Of a stretch of DNA of 64,000 bases, positions 56,861 through 64,000 are shown piece after piece. This stretch comes from Corynebacterium spheniscorum (GTDB lineage Bacteria; Actinomycetota; Actinomycetes; Mycobacteriales; Mycobacteriaceae). The position numbers and the translations under genes are program-made. The notes beneath the pieces are model-generated. The model worked only from the letters and a program-made list of their open reading frames with translations, had not been told where the DNA came from and did no database searches. Each line of letters opens with the position of its first letter. Position 1 is the first letter of the stretch. The stretch lies in the NCBI RefSeq assembly GCF_900113445.1, contig NZ_FOPJ01000009.1, forward strand, positions 1 through 64,000. Direction: 5' to 3'.

Positions 56861-57340
56861 GTGAGCAAGGAAGGTTTACCCGAGGTCGCACAGGTGAAGG
56901 CCGAAGGCCTCAGCGTGGCTGTGGTTACCAGCAGTTGGAATGAAAAAATTTGTGACCGCCTGCATCAGCGCGCCATTGAGACCGCGAAGGCCTGTGGCGC
57001 GAAGGTGAAGGAATATCGCGTGATTGGTGCCTTGGAACTTCCCGTGGTGGTGCAGGAGGTTGCCAAGCATAATGATGCGGTGGTGGCTTTAGGCTGCGTG
57101 ATTCGCGGCGGCACCCCGCACTTTGATTATGTCTGCGACTCCGTCACCCAAGGGCTGACCCGCATCGCTTTAGATAGCGCCACCCCGATCGGCAATGGGG
57201 TGCTCACCACCGATACTGAGCAACAAGCCATTGATCGCAGTGGGGCAGCGGGCGCTAGTGAAGATAAAGGTGCCGAGGCGATGATCGCGGCGCTGCACAC
57301 GGCGGTGTTATTGGATAAAATCCGCCGCAGTGAGCCCTAG
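56861..57340 (+). CDS. ribH: 6,7-dimethyl-8-ribityllumazine synthase
   Basis: Condenses the two riboflavin precursors and assembles into capsids of pentamers. It is 159 residues: [37 protein letters not shown] (in two parts), [17 protein letters not shown] with the catalytic His, and [23 protein letters not shown] 56861 is preceded by GAAAGGGGAG; the in-frame GTG 56843 directly after ribBA is less likely. Last gene of the rib operon. Confidence 0.96.
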   Translation: MSKEGLPEVAQVKAEGLSVAVVTSSWNEKICDRLHQRAIETAKACGAKVKEYRVIGALELPVVVQEVAKHNDAVVALGCVIRGGTPHFDYVCDSVTQGLTRIALDSATPIGNGVLTTDTEQQAIDRSGAAGASEDKGAEAMIAALHTAVLLDKIRRSEP

Positions 57341-57393
57341 ACTTGCTCTAGCGAAGTTTTTGAAGGAATGTATATTCAGCTTTAAGACCCAAC

Positions 57394-57412
57394 GCCCCGG
57401 CATACCCGGGGC
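57394..57412. terminator. GC-rich hairpin after ribH, no T run
   Basis: GCCCCGG (57394-57400) pairs with CCGGGGC (57406-57412) around CATAC. It could end the rib operon, but lacks the T tail of an intrinsic terminator. Confidence 0.35.
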
Positions 57413-57484
57413 AATAAGCACCCCCCGCACAGCACAGCCGCGCAGAACCTCGCAAAAAGGGGGGAAAGGACGCAGTAGAAGGTT

Positions 57485-58051
57485 ATGGCCACCAGCAACC
57501 AGCCCACACAGCCAGAATCCCCCGCACAGCAGGACAGTGCCAAGCCTGCTGTTAATACCCGGCAATTGCAGGAATACACTGCCGCGGATGCCGCACTAAC
57601 CACCGATAAACCCTGGGAGTTAGTGGTCACCTCCAAGAAGCTCAAGCAATTGGCCATCGCGGTGGCCATCTTCGTGATCATCATCCACATTTTCATGGCC
57701 GTGGTGGTGGGCATTGGCTACACCGGTGCGGCAGTCACCCCCATTGATCAATGGGCCTTCTTCGGGGTGGGCATCATCATTGCGGTGCTGGGCTACCTCG
57801 CATTCTCCCGCCCCCGCGTGCGGGTCAACGCTGATGGGGTAGATGTGCGCAATATTATTGGTTCGCGTTTTTACCCCTGGGCGGTGATCTACGGGCTGAG
57901 CTTCCCCGAGGGTTCGCGGATGGCCCGCCTGGAGCTCCCGGACTTTGAGTTCGTACCGCTATGGGCTTTCCAATCCGCCGATCACGGCAGCATTGTGGAT
58001 AATGTGTCGAAGTTCCGGGAATTAGAAGCCCAATACATGCCCCAAGATTAA
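57485..58051 (+). CDS. PH-domain membrane protein
   Basis: 188 residues: a Gln/Pro-rich cytosolic N-terminus, two membrane segments (about residues 56-79 and 88-107, LAIAVAIFVIIIHIFMAVVV and WAFFGVGIIIAVLGYLAF), then a bacterial PH-like domain (RPRVRVNADGVDVRN, YPWAVIYGLSFPEGSRMARL). Similar proteins are conserved in actinobacteria beside the rib operon and uvrC; a role is not known. ATG 57485 follows GAAGG. Confidence 0.75.
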   Translation: MATSNQPTQPESPAQQDSAKPAVNTRQLQEYTAADAALTTDKPWELVVTSKKLKQLAIAVAIFVIIIHIFMAVVVGIGYTGAAVTPIDQWAFFGVGIIIAVLGYLAFSRPRVRVNADGVDVRNIIGSRFYPWAVIYGLSFPEGSRMARLELPDFEFVPLWAFQSADHGSIVDNVSKFRELEAQYMPQD

Positions 58052-58168
58052 GGCGCGGCATACCCAAGGCCCCCGCACACCCTGCACAATCAGTGCCCTA
58101 CCGTGGGCCCTGGGATCTCGATTATTGCCCTAGATTATTCGTAGAAAGGCACATTGTAGTTCTTCACC

Positions 58169-60247
58169 GTGGCTGATCCGACAAGCTATCGCCCCGCCTC
58201 TGGCAGCATTCCGACTGAGCCAGGGGTGTATAAGTTTCGGGATGCTGACCGCCGCGTCATTTATGTGGGCAAAGCCAAGAATCTGCGTGCGCGGTTATCT
58301 AATTATTTCCAGGATGTGACGCAATTACATCCACGTACCCGCCAAATGGTGTTTAATGCCAGCTCGGTGGAGTGGACTGTGGTGGCCAGCGAGGTGGAAG
58401 CCTTACAGCTGGAATATACCTGGATTAAGCGTTTTGATCCGCGATATAACGTCAAATACCGCGATGATAAAACCTACCCTGTACTGGCCTTAAGCGTGGG
58501 GGAGCATTTCCCGCGGGCCTTCTTTTATCGCGGGCCGCGACGCAAAGGCGTGCGCTATTTCGGGCCTTATTCCCATGCCTGGGCGGTACGCGAAACCCTG
58601 GATCTTCTCACCCGCGTCTTTCCTCTGCGCACCTGCACCAAGGGTGTTTTTAACCGCCAAGAGGCGTTAGGTCGGCCTTGTTTATTGGGATATATCGATA
58701 AGTGCGCGGCCCCCTGCGTGGGAAGAATTAGCGAAGCTGACTATCGCGAGATTGTCGATGGCTTCATTGGGTTTATGACCGGCCATACCGATCGCGTTAC
58801 TCGCAGTATTGAAAAGGCCATGAATGAGGCCGCGGAGGATCTTGACTTCGAAAAGGCGGCGCGCCTGCGCGATGATTTAGGGGCGCTAAAGAAAATTATG
58901 GAGCAACAAACGGTGGTATTAGGTGATGGCACCGATGCCGATATTGTTGCCCTCGCCGCGGATGAATTAGAAGCCTCTATCCAGATTTTCCATGTGCGCG
59001 CAGGCCGCGTGCATGGCCAACGCGGTTGGGTGGTGCCCCGCGCCGGCGATAACGCCCAAGATGGTGAGGAGGACCAAGACTCCCTTGCCCGCCTCTTGCA
59101 GGATTTCCTGGTGCAGTTCTATTCCGATGCTGCCGAGCGCGCCGCGTTAGAAGCCCAGGAAGACCAGGAGATTCGCCGCCGCGGGGTGGATAAGGAATCC
59201 CATGATGCCAGCTGGGAGGTGCAACCGAAGCGCGGGCAGGTGATCCCCGCACAGATTCTGGTGGAGCTTATGCCCGCGGACCCCGCGGATACCCAAACGC
59301 TTTTGGAGAAGCTGCGTGGCGGCACGAAGGTGGATCTGCGGGTGCCGCAGCGTGGTGATAAACGTGCGCTGATTGAAACGGTGCACCGCAATGCCCAAGA
59401 GGCTTTGCGCCAGCACAAACTCAAGCGCGTAGGGGATCTCACCGCACGCTCGGCGGCGCTACAGGATATCCAAGAGGCCCTCGGCATGGAGCAAGCCCCA
59501 CTGCGCATTGAGTGCACGGATATTTCCCATATCCAGGGCACTGATGTGGTGGCTTCCCTGGTGGTGTTTGAAGATGGGCTGCCGCGGAAATCGGATTATC
59601 GGCGCTACCGCATTAAAGAAGCCGCCGGGGATGGCCGCTCCGATGATGTCGGCTCCATTAAGGAGGTCACCCGCCGCCGCTTCCTACGCCATAACCAGGA
59701 TAAACGCGCCGTTCCGGAAGCCGAGGAGTTCGATGGCTCCACCTTCAGCGATGAACGACCCAGCGCGGAAGTTGTCGAGGAAATGTCCACGGACCCCACC
59801 CGGCGTTTTGCCTACCCGCCGCAGCTTTTCATTGTTGATGGTGGCGCACCCCAAGCCAATGCCGCCCAAGAAGTTCTTGATGAACTCGGTGTTAACGATG
59901 TGATGTTGGTGGGGCTGGCCAAACGCCTGGAGGAAATCTGGGTGCCAGGGGAGGAGGATCCGCTGATCCTGCCGCGTAACTCCGAGGCGCTCTACCTGCT
60001 CCAACAGATCCGCGATGAGGCGCACCGCTTCGCCATTAGCTATCACCGCCAGCAGCGTTCTAAGCGCATGCGCATGAGCGAGCTGGATTCCATCCCCGGG
60101 TTAGGGCAGGTGCGGCGCACGGAGTTGGTGAAGCACTTCGGGTCCGTCAAGAAGCTCAAAGAAGCCTCGGTGGAGGAGATTGCGCAGGTCCGCGGCTTCG
60201 GCCCAAAGCTGGCGGAGCAAATTTTCCAATCCCTGCACAAGTCCTAA
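58169..60247 (+). CDS. uvrC: Excinuclease ABC subunit C
   Basis: Makes both incisions in nucleotide excision repair. The 692-residue protein has the N-terminal GIY-YIG nuclease ([20 protein letters not shown], about residues 18-37), a cysteine patch ([16 protein letters not shown]), the UvrB-binding UVR motif ([17 protein letters not shown], about 221-237), an RNase H-like domain ([34 protein letters not shown]) and C-terminal tandem HhH ([31 protein letters not shown]). The GTG start lacks a close ribosome-binding site. Confidence 0.97.
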   Translation: MADPTSYRPASGSIPTEPGVYKFRDADRRVIYVGKAKNLRARLSNYFQDVTQLHPRTRQMVFNASSVEWTVVASEVEALQLEYTWIKRFDPRYNVKYRDDKTYPVLALSVGEHFPRAFFYRGPRRKGVRYFGPYSHAWAVRETLDLLTRVFPLRTCTKGVFNRQEALGRPCLLGYIDKCAAPCVGRISEADYREIVDGFIGFMTGHTDRVTRSIEKAMNEAAEDLDFEKAARLRDDLGALKKIMEQQTVVLGDGTDADIVALAADELEASIQIFHVRAGRVHGQRGWVVPRAGDNAQDGEEDQDSLARLLQDFLVQFYSDAAERAALEAQEDQEIRRRGVDKESHDASWEVQPKRGQVIPAQILVELMPADPADTQTLLEKLRGGTKVDLRVPQRGDKRALIETVHRNAQEALRQHKLKRVGDLTARSAALQDIQEALGMEQAPLRIECTDISHIQGTDVVASLVVFEDGLPRKSDYRRYRIKEAAGDGRSDDVGSIKEVTRRRFLRHNQDKRAVPEAEEFDGSTFSDERPSAEVVEEMSTDPTRRFAYPPQLFIVDGGAPQANAAQEVLDELGVNDVMLVGLAKRLEEIWVPGEEDPLILPRNSEALYLLQQIRDEAHRFAISYHRQQRSKRMRMSELDSIPGLGQVRRTELVKHFGSVKKLKEASVEEIAQVRGFGPKLAEQIFQSLHKS

Positions 60248-60292
60248 AAGATCTCGCCAAGAAACCTTGCCCGCCCAGGTAGGATGGTGGCC

Positions 60293-61219
60293 ATGACTGA
60301 GGGACACGCAGCCCAAGCACACACAACAACCACCAGCACCGGCGAACACCATGGCCTCATCGGCGCTTCCCCGGTGCTGTTGACGGGCATGTCCGGGGCG
60401 GGGCTTTCTACCGCCGCCCGCGTGCTGGAGGATAAAGGCTGGTACGTGGCCCACAACCTCCCACCACGCCTCATTGTGGATCTCATTCTTTTATGCGCAG
60501 AGGAAGCCTCCCCCGTGCAGAAGGTGGCGGTAGTCACCGATGTGCGTTCCCGCATGTTCGAAGGCACCATGACGCAGGTGATTAGCGAATTGAAATCCCG
60601 CGGCATTGAGCCCACGGTGCTCTTTATGGAAGCCCGCGATGATGTGCTGATCAAACGCTTCGATAATGTTCGCCGCACGCACCCCCTGCAGGGCAAAGAC
60701 ACCCTCCAACAAGGCATCGAGCGCGAACGCCGGGTACTCTCCTGGATCAAAGAAGACGCCGATATTGTCATCGACACCTCCGAAATGAGTGTGCATGACC
60801 TACGCCGCTCCATTGAGTCCAGCTTCGACACCATGGCCAATGATCGCCAACACGTCACCGTGCAATCCTTCGGTTTCAAACACGGTGCCCCCCGCGACTC
60901 GGACCTGGTGGTGGATGTTCGCTTCCTCCCCAACCCCTATTGGGTACCTGAGCTGCGCGAATACCGCGGCATCGATAAGCCGGTCTCCGATTTCGTGCTC
61001 TCCCAAGAAGGCGCCAAACCCTTCATCGACAACTTCGTCGACATGTTCACCACCATGCGCGCCGGCTACCGCCACGAGGGCAAGAACTTCATCACCATTT
61101 CGGTGGGGTGCACCGGCGGGCATCACCGCAGCGTTGCCGTCGCCGAGGAACTCGGCCGCCGCCTGCGTGAAGCCGAAGGTTTGGATGTCTCCGTCTTGCA
61201 CCGCGATATCCGCCGCTAG
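60293..61219 (+). CDS. rapZ: RapZ/YvcJ-family nucleotide-binding protein with altered P-loop
   Basis: 308 residues. The N-terminal P-loop reads [18 protein letters not shown] (about residues 32-49); the invariant Lys of GxxGxGKST is Leu. The following DNLPP-type segment reads HNLPPRLI. The C-terminal domain is intact: [19 protein letters not shown] and [19 protein letters not shown]. In E. coli RapZ controls glmS via sRNA; in Gram-positives the function is less defined. ATG 60293 is chosen for TAGGA 8 nt upstream. The conserved order rapZ-yvcK-whiA follows. Confidence 0.93.
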   Translation: MTEGHAAQAHTTTTSTGEHHGLIGASPVLLTGMSGAGLSTAARVLEDKGWYVAHNLPPRLIVDLILLCAEEASPVQKVAVVTDVRSRMFEGTMTQVISELKSRGIEPTVLFMEARDDVLIKRFDNVRRTHPLQGKDTLQQGIERERRVLSWIKEDADIVIDTSEMSVHDLRRSIESSFDTMANDRQHVTVQSFGFKHGAPRDSDLVVDVRFLPNPYWVPELREYRGIDKPVSDFVLSQEGAKPFIDNFVDMFTTMRAGYRHEGKNFITISVGCTGGHHRSVAVAEELGRRLREAEGLDVSVLHRDIRR

Positions 61220-61362
61220 GTTTTTGCTTTACCTCGAGTCCCGCCTCCCGCACCGCACGAGCCGTGGCTTAGCAGGCGCGGGGCGGGGCTTAGCCACACC
61301 ACTTTCAGCCCGCACCGGAGTATGCGAGTACATAGAGCACTCCTGAAGGAGGAACCTTCATT

Positions 61363-62352
61363 ATGAACCAAGATGAACCCCTCACACCTTGTGTTCATCG
61401 CATGACCTCCCTTGGTGGTGGCCATGGCCTCTACCAAACCCTGTTAGCCGCCCGCTATTGTTGCGAACCCCGCGGCGTTACCGCAGTGGTGACCGTCGCC
61501 GATGATGGTGGTTCCTCCGGGCGGCTGCGCCGCGAACTCGGCCAACTCCCACCCGGTGACCTCCGCATGGCATTAAGCGCCCTAGCCGCCGATGATGAAG
61601 AAGGCAGCCTCTGGGCACGCACCCTCCAACACCGCTTCGGCGGGCACGGCGCACTTGCCGGCCACGCGGTAGGTAACCTGCTGATCGCAGGGCTTTGCGA
61701 TGTCCTCGGCAGCCCTCAAGCCGCCTTAGATATGGTCGCCAAACTCACCCGCAGCTATGGGCGAGTGATGCCGGTATGCACCGAACCTTTAGATATTGAA
61801 GCCGATGTTGCCGGACTAGAACACGACCCCCGGCTCATGCGCCTGGTGCGCGGCCAAGTTGCGGTAGCCACCACACCCGGGCAAGTCCGCCGCGTGCGCG
61901 TAGTGCCGGAAAAACCCGCCGCGAACCCCGAGGTATTGCAGGCGCTGCGCGATGCCGACCTGATTACCCTCGGGCCGGGGTCCTGGTTCTCCAGTGTGAT
62001 CCCGCACCTTTTGGTGCCCGAGGTCGTTGATGGCCTACGCCGCACCCATGCCCGCAAAGTCCTTGTACTGAACCTCTCCGCAGAACCCGGGGAAACCCAA
62101 GGCTTTTCCTCCGAACGGCATATCCACATGATCCGCCAACACGCCCCCAGCTTGGTGATCGATCACATCCTGGTGGATGCCAGCAGTCTGCCTTCAGTAA
62201 GCGAACGCGACTTTATTGAACGCGCCGCCGGGGGACTTGGTGCGAGGGTGACCTTCCGTGATATCTCGCAGGTCGATGAACATGGCCGGCCCGTGCCCAT
62301 CCATGACCCCCGAAAGCTAGCCGATGCCCTGCGCGAGATCATGGCCTATTAG
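61363..62352 (+). CDS. yvcK: YvcK/GlmR-family protein (CofD-like)
   Basis: A UDP-sugar-binding regulator that directs carbon toward peptidoglycan precursors in other Gram-positives (CuvA in mycobacteria). The 329-residue protein shows SLGGGHGLYQTLLAA (about residues 17-31), VADDGGSSGRLRRELGQLPPGD (in two parts), GNLLIAGLCDVLG and LGPGSWFSSVIPHLLV. It has 143 bp of sequence before it containing CCTGAAGGAGG as ribosome-binding site. It has no membrane segments. Confidence 0.94.
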   Translation: MNQDEPLTPCVHRMTSLGGGHGLYQTLLAARYCCEPRGVTAVVTVADDGGSSGRLRRELGQLPPGDLRMALSALAADDEEGSLWARTLQHRFGGHGALAGHAVGNLLIAGLCDVLGSPQAALDMVAKLTRSYGRVMPVCTEPLDIEADVAGLEHDPRLMRLVRGQVAVATTPGQVRRVRVVPEKPAANPEVLQALRDADLITLGPGSWFSSVIPHLLVPEVVDGLRRTHARKVLVLNLSAEPGETQGFSSERHIHMIRQHAPSLVIDHILVDASSLPSVSERDFIERAAGGLGARVTFRDISQVDEHGRPVPIHDPRKLADALREIMAY

Positions 62353-62408
62353 GATCAGATTCTCGCGCGCCAATAATTACCCCGCAGTAGAAAGGCAACC
62401 TCAGCACA

Positions 62409-63386
62409 GTGGGCTTAACCGACAAGGTCAACCAGGAACTCCTCCGGGTCAAAGTCACCCGGCCTTCCTCCCGCGCCGCCGAATTGGCCACCGTGCTGCG
62501 TTTTTGCTCTGAACTCAAAGTCCTCGGCACCTCGGAACTGGCAGTAGATATTGAACTCGGCGACTCCTTATTAGCCAACCGCATCACCACCGCCATTGAT
62601 GAGCTCTATGAACTACCGCTGAAAACCCGCTCAGCCACCGGCACCGATAATCGCTATCACATCCACGTGCGCGAAGGCGCCCGCCAACTAGTTCGCCGCA
62701 CCGGGTTGGTGACCCGCGCCGGCGCCCCGGTACGCGGTCTGCCGCCGCATGTAGTGGCTGGTTCCATCGCTGATGTGGAAGCCGCGCTGCGCGGTGCCTT
62801 CCTCGCGGTAGGAACACTGAGCGAACCTGGGCGCAGCAGCTCCCTAGAATTCATCTGCCCCTGCGAAGAAGCCGCCCTAGCAGTAGTGGGGCTATGCCGT
62901 CGCCTCGGTATCGCCGCGAAAACCCGGGAAACCCGCGGGGCGGAAAGGGTAGTCATCCGCGAAGATGAAGCCATCGGAGCACTACTTACCCGCATGGGTG
63001 CCCAACAGACGCGCCTGGAGTGGGAAGATAAGCGCACCCGCCGCGAGGTGCGCACACCAGCTAATCGCCTCGCCAACTTCGATGATGCGAACCTGCGGCG
63101 CTCCGCCCGCGCCGCGGTAGCTGCCGCCGCCCGAGTCGAACGCGCCATGGAGATCCTTGGCGAAGATGTTCCCGACCATTTGGCTGAGGCAGGGGAGTTG
63201 CGGGTACACCACCGCCAAGCCTCTCTAGAAGAACTCGGCCGCCTGGCTGATCCTCCGATGACCAAAGACGCAGTAGCCGGGCGGATCCGCCGGTTGCTGT
63301 CCATGGCTGATCGCCGCGCCGAAGAGCTGGGCGTTCCGGATACCACCAGTGCGGTGACCGATGAAGTTCTGGAGTCCGTGGAATAA
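62409..63386 (+). CDS. whiA: DNA-binding protein WhiA
   Basis: A sporulation/cell-division regulator family conserved in Gram-positives. 325 residues: a LAGLIDADG homing-endonuclease-like N-terminal half without its catalytic motif ([35 protein letters not shown]), then a helix-turn-helix C-terminal domain ([26 protein letters not shown] in parts, about residues 275-300). GTG 62409 follows GAAAGG. In corynebacteria it is linked to division genes through WhcD; last of the rapZ-yvcK-whiA unit. Confidence 0.96.
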   Translation: MGLTDKVNQELLRVKVTRPSSRAAELATVLRFCSELKVLGTSELAVDIELGDSLLANRITTAIDELYELPLKTRSATGTDNRYHIHVREGARQLVRRTGLVTRAGAPVRGLPPHVVAGSIADVEAALRGAFLAVGTLSEPGRSSSLEFICPCEEAALAVVGLCRRLGIAAKTRETRGAERVVIREDEAIGALLTRMGAQQTRLEWEDKRTRREVRTPANRLANFDDANLRRSARAAVAAAARVERAMEILGEDVPDHLAEAGELRVHHRQASLEELGRLADPPMTKDAVAGRIRRLLSMADRRAEELGVPDTTSAVTDEVLESVE

Positions 63387-63461
63387 GCGGCGACCCTTTT
63401 CTTGGTCCGACACCCCAACTTGCCTAAATAGTGAGCAAGAACACATAGCGGCTACTTTCCG

Positions 63462-63487
63462 CCCCCGTGAGGTGAAGCCTGCGGGGG
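63462..63487. terminator. GC-rich hairpin downstream of whiA
   Basis: CCCCCG (63462-63467) pairs with CGGGGG (63482-63487), with inner AGG/CCT. There is no T run after it (GTGTATT), so termination is uncertain. Confidence 0.4.

Positions 63488-64000
<513 letters not shown>

Noticed and set aside
58052..58168. LexA box upstream of uvrC
   Set aside because: No sequence resembling the corynebacterial TCGAA-type SOS box was seen in this gap.

Overview
The window reads as about 64 kb of Corynebacterium (Actinobacteria, Mycobacteriales) chromosome. Three things point there. The gene order matches my memory of corynebacterial chromosomes: aspS-rarA-alaS-ruvX-mltG-aro genes-pepQ-efp-nusB, then pyr-carAB-mihF-gmk-rpoZ-coaBC-metK-priA-def-fmt-rsmB-rpe-rib-uvrC-rapZ-yvcK-whiA-gap. 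Actinobacterial marker genes are present (mihF, whiA, class 2 pyrF, a PriA without a helicase P-loop). GTG starts are frequent and several genes look leaderless. No tRNA, rRNA, insertion sequence, prophage or CRISPR array was recognised.

Layout. 1-5.6 kb: the 3' end of a repeat-built, sortase-anchored surface protein, then a minus-strand block with L-serine dehydratase (sdaA), an FMN-reductase-like flavoprotein, a protein joining a HEPN-like N-terminus to two CBS domains, and a TetR regulator. 5.9-12 kb: a divergent operon of a degenerate ABC ATPase and a YhgE/Pip exporter, then a large HhH + SNF2-type helicase. 12-30 kb: a zinc metallopeptidase, aspS, an NCS2 nucleobase permease, an APH-fold kinase-like gene, rarA, alaS, ruvX, mltG, then the shikimate genes aroE, aroC, aroK, aroB, aroQ (with a small A24 prepilin-peptidase-like gene between aroE and aroC), pepQ, efp and nusB. 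31.6-34.1 kb: a minus-strand insert of two YbjN-like genes and a TIGR01777-type epimerase. 34.4-43 kb: the complete UMP pathway apart from pyrD/pyrE (pyrR, pyrB, pyrC, carA, carB, pyrF) behind a leader with a PyrR-binding-loop motif. 43.4-53.7 kb: mihF, gmk, rpoZ, coaBC, metK (behind a perfect McbR-type operator), priA, def, fmt, rsmB, rpe. 53.8-57.3 kb: the riboflavin operon ribD-ribE-ribBA-ribH. 57.5-64 kb: a PH-domain membrane protein, uvrC, rapZ, yvcK, whiA and the 5' end of gap.

Most of the window is conserved housekeeping sequence. The parts most likely to hold something new are: the HEPN-like/CBS fusion next to a TetR gene; the YhgE/Pip exporter with an ATPase-like partner whose P-loop and signature are eroded, controlled by a palindrome that supplies the -35 element on both strands; the SNF2-HhH protein whose apparent start lies in an inverted repeat; and a long hairpin directly before pepQ. 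Regulatory calls (McbR, PyrR, GlxR-like, leaderless starts) come from reading motifs by eye and have not been tested by search.
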